From Eutreptiella sp. 'Long Island Sound 2002' (lineage: Eukaryota; Euglenozoa; Euglenophyceae; Eutreptiales; Eutreptiaceae), in assembly GCA_964036045.1 (NCBI GenBank), contig OZ038382.1, positions 2,750,612-2,814,611 on the forward strand: 64,000 nt of DNA, in the 5' to 3' direction. Shown here one piece after another: positions 13,401 through 23,805 of the stretch. Below the pieces are notes generated by a model. That model was not told the origin of the DNA, did no database searches, and saw only the letters and a program-made list of their open reading frames with translations. Position 1 is the stretch's first letter, and the number at the start of each line of letters is the position of its first letter. The translations under genes were made by a program, and so were the position numbers.

Positions 13401-16193
13401 AGGTGGTTTCGGATAATGGCTGAGGCTTGCCTCATCACTGGCCCGAATCCCGTTGTGTATCTGACAAGGAGAGCAAAATGGAGGGATTGCTTGATACCAG
13501 CAGTCCGCTGGTTGTTACTTGACCTTGCACTGCAACAGGGAAAGCGCAACATACCTGTGCAGGAGGGCTGTGACCATCGTTGCCTTGCGAAAGAGTAAAC
13601 CCACAATTCATTGGAGCAAAGCCGACTGTTGCTAAGCAAACCTCCAAAAAGGAACACGTCGTCCCCAATCACAACGGTGGAATGTCCGGAGACGGGCGGT
13701 GGCCTGATGCCGTGCAAATACGCCATGGGATACCAATGACCCACCACCCTGACACTGTGCTCGGTGCCCTGCATTGGTGTCGATGAACAGCAATGGGTGG
13801 CAGAGCACAGGTCGATGTGAGTTCCATCATGCGTCCACATTGCCTCTGTGGAGAGAATGCATCGTGCTCATTTTAATCCGGTGTATTCGGCGTCACTGAG
13901 CACCGTCCCTGTCAAGCGCCCCGCGCAGTCCTTCTCTTACAATGGTGGTGAGGCCCTGATCCACTCTGGATCAGCACCTGCGATTGATGCTCACCAGTCA
14001 TCCGCAATGGCAACCGGAAACGCGCTTTGTGCATGACCCCTGTCAATGCATTTGCAAGTTACCTCACATGCCAATGCGACGTGTACGTGCAGGACGTGGA
14101 ATCTGCATGTGTCCATCTGTAGCTGATATTGTACCAAAGGTCCACACAGGCTCTGTAGGCGGGTGGCCTTTGTCGTTCGCCTGGCTGCTACGGTGAACGG
14201 AGGGGTACGCTTGCTCGCACCTCCATTCACAATGAACATCAATAAATCATCAACTGGCACGCTCGTTGGTTTGGGATCACTGGGTGCCAAATCAAAAGCA
14301 GGACTACGGCATGCCGGTAACGGAAAGAAAACGAGCCAGAGGCCCCCCCAAGAAACGTTATCTAATCACATTTGTTCGCCAAGAAACGTTATCAGCCAGC
14401 GGGTGATCACATTTCTTCGTCGAAAAATTGTGAGACCGATAACGGATATAAAGATGAATTGCGAGATCAATTTGCTTCGTCGTTGCATGTTACATTAAGT
14501 ATTGGATCATCTTTTTTGAAGATGAATTGGCGGATCATTTCTTTGCTTTGCACTTGCATGTTACACTTGGTGTTGGATCATTTGTTTGATGAATTGCTGG
14601 ATCAACACACAGTTGGAAATATAGTGAGCAAAATGGTGCAAGAATGATCCATGGATCACTTTTGGATCACCACCCTGGAAGCCCTCCCACCCCTGCCCAC
14701 TACCTAGTGTTGGGATCAAAAATGATCTGGATCACCTACCACATAACCCCCGCCCCCCATGCCTGCCACACTAAAAATATTGCTACCAACCCAACGCCTT
14801 TTTGGAGCAAAACAGTTGGTTCGGGCACCCACAATTGTACTATCTTTGCTCCCCTTTCAAAAGTTCCCCCACCGGCCGTTCGCAAAGGGGATGACCAACA
14901 TGGTGGACTTACACCAAAATTGCCTAGAAACCTCCCAAAATTGCTCCTCGACTTACACCCTTCAACATCTCACGAATCTGGTCTATGATGAGGCATACAC
15001 ACAATGCACCTCTGGCACAACACCCTAGATTCTCGCCATCAAAAAAAAGAACTCCTCTTCTAAACAGTTGCGTCTGTGCTGACTTGCGAGCAAGGATTCT
15101 TTGGGATAATTCTTTACCATAGGAAAGCGCCCGGGAAAAGGGGCCAGACTGGGGGAGGGTCCCAGCTCTCATGACTTTTTGGGGGGTGGATTCGAGAGAA
15201 AGCACTCGGAGCTCTGTACGACATTCTTTGAATTACGGGGGTCTAGAACCGTTTGATTCTTGGAATCGTCTACATCGCTGGGATCTCGTTCTTGTCGTAT
15301 GACACTGTTATTCCCCTTTTTGGTCAGCACAGCCCAGTGATTTGTCCGGGCTTCTTTGTCGTTGACTTCTCCTTTTGTGTGTCTGAGTAGAATCTCAGTC
15401 CTGGTTAATACTTGCTCAGCACCCGTGCAGAGATCAACCAGAAATCTCGAATGCTCAGTTCTCGTTCCGAATGCCGGAGAGCAATGGCGACACAAATCAC
15501 CCTTGTTAACGGCCTGCAACGCCCTTTCCATGCTGATGTTGATTCTTGTGCCAACCGCGTCGCAAAATAAATTTGAACCTCAATGGATCGTGTGTGAAAC
15601 TCGTGTGCTGTCCAACGTGCTATCTCTTTGCCAACCAGGTATTTCTATTTCATTGGCGCATATCCATTTTCTAGGGCTTTTGGAGGGCATGCCCGAGTGT
15701 TTACCTGCTATTGCATAGAGTTGGGTTTCCATAACTGTCTGCAACTTTGTGAATGGTCAGCGCACAAAATTGTGATCAAATGATAGGATAGCACGTTGTT
15801 TGTTTTGTGCGAGCACCGTTCAATTTCAAAATCCTATCCGTTTGATATGGCAATGCAAGTGGGAAGGCTTTCTTGTGGCGAGCACATCTTAAGATTGGGC
15901 TGCCGAGACTTGTTGTCAAAAATCCTCAGAGACGGACAGTGCCCCCTGATTCGTGTGATGTGAAGCACTGATAGGTGCGTTTCCCCTCACCCAAAAATGC
16001 TCCTGAGGCTGCCTGCCTGCATCGGCACGCACCAGGACACTGCCTGTGACCACTTTGTGACAACCGTGAAGTTGTCAAAAAAAAAAAGCAGTTGCACAAG
16101 CACCTTGAGGAGGCGGAACATGGTGAACACCACAGCTCGTTTTAGGGCCGCGAAGTTGCTCGCCAATCGGGGTGACGACTGGGGCGTATGCAT
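7447..16193 (-). CDS. Multi-exon kelch-repeat beta-propeller protein
   Basis: Kelch proteins fold as propellers that bind other proteins. Exons with matching phases run, 5' to 3', 14279-14221, 13845-13555, 11477-11116, 9343-9020 and about 7788-7447 (stop TGA 7449-7447). Good acceptors precede 14279 and 13845; the donor at 13554 is GTATGT. Six kelch motifs (hydrophobic run, GG, then a spaced W) are visible: one in 13845-13555 (VFLFGG), two in 11477-11116 (LLVVYGG, VLFFGG), two in 9343-9020 (MYIFGG, MWVFGG) and one in the last exon (LCISGG). This fits a six-bladed propeller. After the last blade a helical tail (LKEFAAQYIVDH, then LPTEVMEFL) resembles a SOCS-box-like motif; that is inference. 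Likely 5' exons are 16193-16104 (starts ATG, ends phase 0) and 15513 downward (starts phase 0). How the latter joins 14279 is unresolved, as is the exact acceptor of the last exon. The introns hold repeats and a MITE. Confidence 0.83.
8600..8955. repeat. AAATCCAGCG decamer clusters
   Basis: Two clusters of the decamer flank the tRNA-like core as near-identical direct repeats: three copies on the left and four on the right, joined by similar spacers (TCAAAAATTTC and TCACATTTTTC). Confidence 0.85.
8775..8845 (-). other. tRNA-like sequence (pol III A and B boxes)
   Basis: On the minus strand an A-box-like TGGTCTGGTGG is followed about 30 bases later by a B-box GGTTCAAATCC. The acceptor and T stems do not pair properly, so this is a pseudo-tRNA or SINE head, not a functional tRNA. 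Confidence 0.6.
10608..10715 (+). repeat. Dispersed repeat family B, copy 1
   Basis: Matches about 62,088-62,185 in the same orientation. Shared blocks are CCCCCCTGTGTGACAT, CTTTACGGGGCCC, ggACrGTCACCCGTT and CCTTCrCcGCATG. This copy lies in a kelch intron. Confidence 0.75.
12803..12955 (+). repeat. Dispersed repeat family C, copy 1
   Basis: Aligns with the reverse complement of 14,900-15,045. Shared words include TTTTGATGGCGAG, AGGGTGTTGTGC, TGTGTATGCCTC, GACCAGATTCGTGAGATG and TCGAGGAGCAA. It lies in the intron between kelch exons 13845-13555 and 11477-11116. Confidence 0.85.
14453..14610 (+). repeat. ~68-bp local tandem repeat
   Basis: Three starts of GATGAATTG followed by GATCA occur at about 14,453, 14,521 and 14,588. 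The first two units also share GCATGTTACA and TTGGATCAT. A second small duplication, AAGAAACGTTATC, lies just upstream (about 14,349 and 14,382). Confidence 0.7.
14900..15045 (-). repeat. Dispersed repeat family C, copy 2 (inverted)
   Basis: Inverted partner of 12,803-12,955. The two copies lie about 2 kb apart on either side of kelch exons 14279-14221 and 13845-13555. Confidence 0.85.
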
Positions 16194-16941
16194 TGTCCCA
16201 TCCACAGATCTACAACACCAAAAAAGACAGCTCCACAACGACAGCAACAAGAATATGCATGCCAATTTAACCCCAGATCGCGGGCCACTGCGTGATGTGC
16301 TGTAAACGCTACTGCTTGCGAGTTGGTCGCAAGCACTTTGTATCCTCAAAGCTTCTAGACTTCAAGGCTGAGATAATGTGCCTGGCAATTCCCCACTCTG
16401 ATCACAATGGAACGCAGCCCTGCTGATGTTTCCGAATATGGCATCAGAATAGGCAAGCCTCCGCTGCCATCAAGGATATGTTACAGGATCTTTCATTCCA
16501 AAGGCGTAGGTGCCACACACCCTAACATACCTGAATGTCTGAATGGTTTAACACCCAAGCGCTAAAGATTGGGGTCGATCTTCTTACTTCCAACCCAGGC
16601 ATTGTGGGGCTCTGGGCCACCGCTGATGCAACAGGTCTACTAGTTCCAGTTGTCTGGAAATACTCAGCCCACCTCTTTACCAAGGCAACACATGCTTGGG
16701 TTTACAAATTAATAAGGTGCTGTGCAACAGTGCAAACTCCAAGGGGTACTGCAGCCCTCCCCTTCTCGCAGGCTGCTGGGCAAAGGTTCAGTAGAGAAAT
16801 CTGCTGCGCTAACTTCGGATATATAACCAGTTTCATAAAAAAACACACGTCCAAACACGTGCCCCATTGGCAATCAGCCCAGTGACACCTTGTCGGCTCC
16901 AGTTGCACAATGAGTGCAAATAAGCTCCTGATGAGCATTGC

Positions 16942-17075
16942 TTGACGTCAAAAGAAGCCTTCGAAAAGGCGCCGGGCAGCGCCGCTTGGAAATTGCTGGC
17001 ACCCCGTTTGGACAAGTTCTTGGTTGATCAGGGACAGTTCCTGGCTGCCAGGCTTACGCAATGCTCGTGTCTCCC
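16942..17075 (+). other. Possible short coding exon next to the IF-1 stop
   Basis: A plus-strand frame reads as a plausible helix-rich peptide (EAFEKAPGSAAW, then LDKFLVDQGQFLAARL) and ends close to the IF-1 stop. The minus strand is also open here. No splice pair or family match was found, so it may be a 3' exon of a convergent gene or chance. Confidence 0.2.
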
Positions 17076-17148
17076 GAGCCACCCTTTTATCAAAGCACAG
17101 TGTTCCTCAGCAACATGCGAAATACATCTATTGACACCCACCTGCCGC

Positions 17149-18276
17149 TTATCTGCTACGCTTAGCGTTCTTGGCATTCGGTGGTGGGCCACCAGAGATG
17201 TGGCGGAAGGTGATACGTCCCTTTGTCAAATCATAAGGGGTCAATTCCACTGTGACCTTGTCTCCCGTCAGCACCCTGATCTTATTTTTACGGATCTTGC
17301 CTGAAATGTGGGCCATGACGTTGAAACCATTCTCCAATTCCACCCGGAAGAAAGCATTCGGGAGTGCCTCGGTGACAATTCCGTCCATCTCGATGGTGTT
17401 GTCCTCGGAAGATGCGTGTGCGACCATTGGATACCTGTTGCACAAGAAAATAAGACATCTGATCAACTTCCCAAACCCAGACCCTGGGCGTCCGAACCAT
17501 TTTGCGAATTACCACCGAGAATCATGGATCATACATACGATTGATGACTGATGGCTGCTGGCTGAATACTTTCGACAGCTGTGGGAGATACCAGTTACTC
17601 TGGTCATTGGAGTAACTGTTGGGAGCAATTACTGCGGTTACCGGAGAAACTGTCGCCAGTTACTGCGGCACCAGATGAAAATGTGCCAAGCGATTAGAAG
17701 ACAAAAAACCTACTTCAACCTTGTACACTGAATCTTCCACAAATCTGCCTTGCCGCAATTACTGATCCGGGAGGGGGGGGGGGGCAAGTGATTTTTTAGG
17801 GACCAGGTCATCGCTGTGATGCCGTTCTGGTGGGGCAAATAACATTTTGTCGCGCATCCTGACATTGCTACATGCTGAAGGAGAGCGATCCAATCAACCA
17901 ATACACGTACCTTGCTGGCACACGGGAGTCGGGACCCACGGGTGCTGGCATCCGTGATAGCCCCATCACACCCATTCCCGGCTGCACGGCATTTGTCACG
18001 AAAAGAGCATTCGCGCGAGAATCCTGGGCCGAGATAACCAGAGCAATGATGCCAACGACGATCAAGGCCTAATGAAGAGCGGAAAACAGATGTGAAACAC
18101 AGGCTTCAGTTCTGTCCCGACGCGGATGAATTTCTTGAAAAAAAAAATCAGATTTTTTTGAACGCACAAAAGTGGTTGATGGAATACCACACAAAGCAAA
18201 GGAGTCCGCTGAATGGTCACTACAAAACAGTGGCCAACGCCAGCGAAGACACAGAAGCAACCACAGCCCGACGCAT
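17149..18276 (-). CDS. infA: Plastid-targeted translation initiation factor IF-1 (three exons)
   Basis: IF-1 binds the A site of the small ribosomal subunit during initiation in bacteria and plastids. Exon 1 is 18276-18229 (ATG at 18276-18274), exon 2 18068-17911 (phase 0 entry), exon 3 17434-17149 (stop TAA). Exon 2 ends at donor GTACGT; exon 3 follows TTTTCTTGTGCAACAG; the phase-2 join restores an Arg codon. The product is 163 aa. Residues 17-29 form a strong hydrophobic run ending near an ANA site, like a signal peptide. Residues ~38-78 are Pro/Val/Ala/Arg-rich, like a transit peptide. Residues ~79-148 are a complete S1-fold IF-1 with hallmarks [28 protein letters not shown] and [10 protein letters not shown]-like [10 protein letters not shown], against ~72 aa in bacteria. 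The basic tail (NAKNAKRSR) is unusual. The exon 1 donor (GTTTTG) is weak and is the least certain part. The two-part presequence implies import into a complex plastid. Confidence 0.92.
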
Positions 18277-18556
18277 GTCTGTCAGGGACAAAATGTACAA
18301 AGGCGCAGTGGGTTGCAGACAACGATTTCCTTGCTGACTGCGGTTGCATGATTCAAGCCCATGTCACCGTCCACTCCCGCCAGCACACCACAGGTTTTGT
18401 GACCGTGGGGGTACGTTTACGTGCTTAGCCTTCCTCGCACTTCCGTGTGAAGTTGGAGGTATTATTGCCAGGTGAACACACTTACCCCACCTCAAGTACT
18501 CCTCCCTTCTTTCCAAACCGCGGGCCCCTCGCTACACGTTCTCCCTCGCCTTTCCT

Positions 18557-19323
18557 TCAGACGTGCCTCAGGACAGACAGGACCATCCTGGGCGCTCGTC
18601 TGCCAGGACACCGATAGCGGACAGCCGGCTCACCCTTCACCAGGCAACAATTTGTTGCCTCGTTGACGCCAGTGCCTGCCGTCCCTTGAGTTTCCGACTG
18701 CCCCCTTCATGTTTGTCAAGCACTCGCATGGCAATCTGTCAGCATACCAAGCCGGAAATCCACCGCAGCTTTGAATAATCCTCAGATTGGTACATGGTGG
18801 TCCTATTGGGAAGTATATATTCCATAATATCGCAAACATGGCTTCGGGCTACTTTTCGAACTACTAGGTGCGCAGGTGGATCCGGGTGCGCGAGTGGTAT
18901 GCGGGAGGGACTGGGGACGAAGGGTCTTGCACAAGACACCAACAGCCCATAATTTCCCACGTCTGTTTGGGATGCGTGTGAATACATCAAGGCGCGATAT
19001 TTTTGGTCGACGGGCAGGAGAATTGCTCCAAGCTGGGAAGAAGGCCAATAACATATCCTTTGGTTTGTGTCTCATTTGAGTTCGTTGTATTGGACGCCAG
19101 CTTTCCATTGGGCACCCTGTTGGGATTCCTGTTGGAACATGTTACATTTAACAACCCAATGAAACTGGATTCTGCACGTGCCAAAAGCCCTCCTCGCGTG
19201 CCGACTCCTTGTACTTTAGTTTCTCGATGGCCGAAGAGATGTGCACCGACAGTGGTGACGGTGTGAAGTTTCTGTACAAATCACAGCATTCCACCACCGC
19301 GACGAGGTATGAGAGAGACGAGA
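18557..19323 (-). CDS. Unrecognised multi-exon protein upstream of IF-1
   Basis: Four exons with matching phases: 19323-19156, 19032-18940 (after TTGGCCTTCTTCCCAG), 18863-18748 (donor GTATGC) and 18634-18557 (stop TGA). The joined frame (about 151 residues) is open and protein-like. It starts with a hydrophobic stretch (LSYLVAVVECCDLY), then SAIEKLKYKESAREEGFW, then KISRLDVFTRIPNRRGKLW. Next comes a segment with CDIMEYILPNRTTMYQSEDY, then a basic C-terminus (RYRCPGRRAPRMVLSVLRHV). I cannot name the family. A possible further 5' exon lies at about 19,545-19,420 (acceptor TTAACTATTCAG), but its join is unclear. The stop is 281 bp upstream of the IF-1 ATG on the same strand. The last acceptor (GTGAAG) is weak. 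Confidence 0.55.
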
Positions 19324-19625
19324 CTGCTCTAGAAGATTAATCGTATGTTCGCAAGTTCGAATACTTCGGTGTTTGGTTGTACTTTCTTACACCATTGTTC
19401 TCAAAGCATTTGTGCATGTGCAAGGTACCAGTAATTATGCAGGTTGCAAGGTGGTAATAGTTCAAACACTGCAAAGTGATCCCTCAGGATCCCAGCGTCG
19501 AAGCGCGGTTGACTAATGACGATCTTGAATGAGAGTACACACCCTGAATAGTTAACGAAAAAATTGATAGACCGGCAAATCGACCAACAGTACCCCCTTG
19601 TCCCGAGGGAGTGTGAACGTGCGTT

Positions 19626-19913
19626 GTGCCTCTGTTTCGCCTTCCACCACCACCACCACCACCACCACAAGCACAAGCACCTCCACAGCCATGGTCAGCA
19701 AATGCCTACATACAACAAGCACAAGCCCAGCAGAGTGCACGTGCGCTTATTCGTGACCAAACCCAAAGGTCACTCAGTGCTGCTAACCTACAGCCTGCCC
19801 AATTGTCAGCCATGGGTAACCAAAGGCCAAGGACACCGGAGGAAATTACTCATGTCAGAGTGCTTGTGCAACGGTCCGAGGAACTAGCCAGGTTGCTGAA
19901 CCAATACCGCTAG
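19626..19913 (+). CDS. Possible 3' exon of a Gln/Pro-rich protein
   Basis: A plus-strand frame runs through a (CCA)n tract (polyproline) into a Gln/Ala-rich segment (AYIQQAQAQQSARALI) and ends in a charged helix (TPEEITHVRVLVQRSEELAR) before TAG. An acceptor at CTCCACAG (to 19,688) would give phase 0 entry. The C-terminal half reads as real protein; the proline tract may be only repeat. No family recognised. Confidence 0.4.
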   Translation: MPLFRLPPPPPPPPQAQAPPQPWSANAYIQQAQAQQSARALIRDQTQRSLSAANLQPAQLSAMGNQRPRTPEEITHVRVLVQRSEELARLLNQYR

Positions 19914-20319
19914 TGGTGCCAAGGCCTAACCATTGAACTGGATGTTGTATATTCCAACTATGGTCCTACGTCACATGGACGTAACTGATCTACTTGACAC
20001 TTTGCCTGTGTCGTCATGTGTGTGCCTGTGTGTTTTTCCCTTGCGCCGAAGGTGCGAAAGAAAATTTTCTCCACTTGTCTTTTGGTTAAGCTATTGCTCA
20101 CCGTGTTATGGGCTTCGAAACGAATGGTTGGTGGCGAATCATGGTCCAATCAGTTTGGAGATATTCAAAAAGTACGACTTCGCATGAAAAACGCAATAAA
20201 ACCCATATGGAATACCCCCCTTCCCATATTGGGGTCATTTTGAGGACCCTAACTTGTTCGGGTTACTACGCCGAACTTTTGGCCTCGCCGAAGCTCGCGC
20301 GGCGCTAACGTTTTAGCAT

Positions 20320-20339
20320 TCGGCCATTTGAATGGCCGA
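20320..20339. repeat. Short perfect hairpin
   Basis: TCGGCCATT and AATGGCCGA separated by two bases form a 9-bp stem. Role unknown. Confidence 0.6.
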
Positions 20340-20652
20340 TTTCTCGAAATTTCTGGAGGGCTGGAGGCTAAAATTTTCAGGGGTGCTATTTGAAAATGAA
20401 CTCTCCGTTTGATCCGTGTCTCCCCAGCCGCATTATCTCTGACCCACCTGCCCAAAGCGTGTGGACAGTGGCCTGCATTTGCCTCCTAAGAGACATATTT
20501 TCGAGGGGGGAATGCTCTTGAATGACAGATGCTTCTGTACATTTTATTCATTTTTGCCGATAGGTATGGGTGCCATCGGGGGAAAATTTACCGCGGTGCT
20601 CCCTCCTTAGGATTTCTTTCACTAAGAGTCTCCCCCAGAACCGAAGCATTCC

Positions 20653-20655
<3 letters not shown>

Positions 20656-20724
<69 letters not shown>
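20656..20724. repeat. (CT)n microsatellite
   Basis: Long CT dinucleotide run with one interrupting T; the Ser-Leu or Arg-Glu open frames over it are not genes. Confidence 0.95.
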
Positions 20725-20729
20725 AGCTC

Positions 20730-22552
20730 TTTCTTCCTCCGATGCACAACATGGGTCTTGTCTCGTTTCATCTTGTGTAGGTTTCTCCAACAACGCATGG
20801 CACTTGAACCATTGGCCCCAACCACACCACTATCACCTTGCACCACCGATTATGATCCCCATGGTGCAACACAGGTCGCAACCCACGTTTGCCCTCCCAA
20901 GGTGTTGTGCCAAAATATGTGTGTGACATGAAACGCAATGGGATAATCCGCGAAATCCCACGTTTACCCTTTGCGGAAATTCAAAGTTGGTTAAAGGTGT
21001 ACCGTTCTTTTCCGAAGGCAAATTTTCATTTGAGATCGGCGCCCCGGCTTTGTACGAAATGGAAGCATTAATTGGTCAACAACTTTTTTGATTTGAAAAT
21101 GATAGGTCCGGACTTTGAGTTTGCAGGGCGATTGCGGTTGTTGGCTATATGAGGGGGCTTTGCCGTGCATCCACCTCAAGGCGTTGCACAAACTTGCCAA
21201 ATGGTTCTCGCATCAACGTGTTTGTTAATTATCATAATTACCTCGCGGTCACCGTGTTGTGGTGACACCGCTTCATTTAGCCACCCTTTCCTAAGGACCG
21301 AAAGCGGTGGGGAGTCTCCTCCTCTTGCCAGTCCTCCGACCGGCTGGTAACAACCATGTATTGCTTTGTGTTCACATGCCGCACACCAAATACTATGTTG
21401 GGGAACAATTTTTTTTGAAGAGCATATATTGCAAATTGTTTGTGTCATTTGCTTGCAATGCTATTGTGGTGTTTTTTTGTTGAGGACTTTGACCATGCCA
21501 TTGCAAAATAGGAGTTCCATTAATTATTGCTTGTACATCCCTTAATTTATCCAGCTCCATCCAATTTTCAACGGCCTTTGTTATTGCTCCTCCTGCACAT
21601 GCATGTCCAATGCCATTGTCTTTCATCCGATTGAGTGGCTTGACATCCCCAGGAGGTTTTTGTTTTCGTTGGGTGCAGTTGAGAACTAGCCTTTTTGGGA
21701 ATCCACATCCCTATAGGAGTCGGTGTTCTGGTCAGATGAAGGCTGTCGCATGGTCCGACGTTTCATTCCTCCTAAGGGTTATGGTAGGTCTAATGTGCAC
21801 GCGGTAGAGAGGGAATTTTTTTGGGCGGGGGGTTTAGACTAAGATGAGCTGGCGTCGCCCTACGGTAAGCGTTTGTGCAACATTTTTGTCCATACGGAGC
21901 CTCTGCAAGAATCACCTCCAGCCGCGGCTAGCCGGGTCTAGTTGGGGGGGGGGTTCTCTCCCTATTCACGACCCCGGCAACGGCTAGTTTCGTTCCTAAA
22001 CTCCGCTATGTTGCATTGTTCGTGGGATTGCTGCGCAATTGACGGAACACATCCCCTTGTAGAGGCTTCGGGTGAAATCAAGGGCGGAGCTGTACTTGTC
22101 GCCGCCAATCCACTATGCGTCCACTATAGATCATCCCATATGTTTGAATTTGAACCCAATCCCAACAATCGGTTTGTGAGGGAGAGGGGATAGGAATCCA
22201 TTAGTGTGTGAGTGATGTGGACCGAACCACCGGAAGAGTGACCTTGTGGGTTTAGGCATGTAGGACGTGACATGTGATGCTGGCCACATTGGTTGAGGTT
22301 GCAAGTGAGAATCATACGTGTGTGGTCCCCACCCGTTGATGTGCATTGTACACGAAGGGACGGTATGTTGAGTGGCCGAAAGGACAAGTTGTAGGTATGG
22401 TCAAACATTAATGTGCGGATGCAAGGATGAGTCACAGTTTGCACTTTCTCTGCAGCTAAAATCCATTTGTGAGGACCATTTGCCTATGTTGTGCCCCCGT
22501 TTGCCCAAACAATTTGTTGTCGCCCCAACCCGTTGCCCTCTGTTTCGCTTAG
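20730..22552. other. No convincing host gene; AT-richer DNA with a transposase scrap
   Basis: Several 60-90 codon open frames occur on both strands but none shows a family match. The only recognisable item is the DDE-like fragment at about 22,009-22,092. Confidence 0.5.
22009..22092 (+). pseudogene. Fragment resembling the first catalytic motif of a Harbinger-type transposase
   Basis: The plus frame contains CAIDGTHPLVEASGEI, which resembles the A/G-x-I-D-G-T-H block around the first catalytic Asp of DDE_Tnp_4 transposases. No second Asp or Glu block follows in frame, so it is a remnant at best. A different part of such a transposase is found at 56 kb. Confidence 0.35.
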
Positions 22553-22933
22553 GCTGACGGGTCCAGTGAGCACCGCCTCGATCTCGCAAGTATGTTTCCG
22601 CTCGCACCCGAGGATGAAGAGCGACTCGCAAATCTCTTGTTCGAGCCTCTTTGTGAAGAAGATGAACTTTTAGAGCGTTTGCCATCGGGCGATGTCGAGA
22701 CGCTACTAAGCGATGTTGATACTTTGCTGTCGGTGCAACCATCAGATCAAGCTCGGCTTGAAAAGCTTTTGAATGATCCGATCCCGGAAGAAGTGGAGAT
22801 GCCCGAGGGCGACGGCTTTGCACATGCTATAGAGGACCGACACCGCATGGCACAGATTGATGAGCAATTGGCGAAGCTTAGGAGTGCAAGGACAGCAGGG
22901 GCCCGGCGGACGTTCACAGACACCCAATCGTAG
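22553..22933 (+). CDS. Acidic protein, likely 3' terminal exon
   Basis: A clean acceptor (CCCTCTGTTTCGCTTAG) opens a 126-codon frame ending TAG at 22,931-22,933. An internal ATG at 22,592 would alternatively give a 113-residue protein. The product is strongly acidic and Leu-rich with spaced Glu/Asp (EDEERLANLLFEPLCEEDEL, then a similar LLSDVDTLLS and ARLEKLLNDPIPEEVEM). It ends in an amphipathic helix (RMAQIDEQLAKLRSAR) and a short polar tail. The three LL-containing acidic helices look like a weak internal repeat. No family recognised; upstream exons were not found. Confidence 0.6.
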   Translation, partial: ADGSSEHRLDLASMFPLAPEDEERLANLLFEPLCEEDELLERLPSGDVETLLSDVDTLLSVQPSDQARLEKLLNDPIPEEVEMPEGDGFAHAIEDRHRMAQIDEQLAKLRSARTAGARRTFTDTQS

Positions 22934-23389
22934 CTAAGAACGACGTTAGAGGGATTTTTGAAGCAAGAAACACTTATCATATTTTGTTCTTGGGCCACCT
23001 TCCGTGGGGGATGGATTGTCACCTTCGCCATCTCATGGAGCGGCGATGGACACACTCTTTGTGGTGACCACCGCTCTCCCCTCTACAAACATGTTGTGGT
23101 GGCGTTGTGGGAGTGGGCAATATGAGATGTGATGCTTCTCGTCGCTAGTGTCCCATGCAAAGAAGGCCCTTGGCGATAAGGGGCTCACTGCAAAATGTCC
23201 AGGCACTACCTCAACGATCGTCAAGGCGTTGTGGTCCGATGGATAGTGGGTTCGTTTGCAGTGATGTAGGGTTTTAATTGTGTGCGACCGTACTCATGTT
23301 AGCATGGCTCTCAAAGGGGCCCGACACTGTGGTTGGAATTTTCCGGATGTCCATGTGCCCTTGCGCAACACACACACAATATGCGAGAC

Positions 23390-23805
23390 ACACGGACACC
23401 CCTCCTGCACGGCATGCGCGACCACACACCGGGGGGTTGGCACTGCTGCTCCCGGGGACATCAGGGGCACCCACGAGTGCCCACGGAGTGCCCAGTGGCC
23501 GCAAACCGCACACCAGCACGCGTACTGGGGGGCCGACGAGTCAGTCAACGGACCCCGATGGGCAGGGGGGGGCAGAGCGGCACACCCCCGCCCCCAAACG
23601 GCGTGTGCTGCGCACGCCAACGAGTCGGGGCCCACCCCGGGGGGTGCAGAGGGCCCCAGGCGAGGCAGGTCGAGGCCAGCGTGGGGACAAAAGACAGCGG
23701 GGACACGAACCCCCCCTCCCCGAGAGTGAGCGCCCGTGCAAACGGGCACGCCTGAGAGGGCGACCCATGGAGAGGCATGGGCGAGCGAGCACGGAAGCAT
23801 CGTAA
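23390..23805 (+). CDS. Possible GC-rich exon coding a basic, disordered protein
   Basis: A GC-rich island with a plus-strand frame ending TAA at 23,803-23,805. The peptide is rich in Pro, Arg, Gly and Thr, with nuclear-localisation-like clusters (PKRRVLRTP, CKRARLRGRP). All frames are fairly open because of base composition, so coding is uncertain. It could be a 3' exon of an RNA- or chromatin-associated protein. Confidence 0.3.

Noticed and set aside
15356-15718. Plus frame opposite the putative second kelch-gene exon
   Set aside because: The minus strand reads more like protein and its phase joins the 16193-16104 exon.
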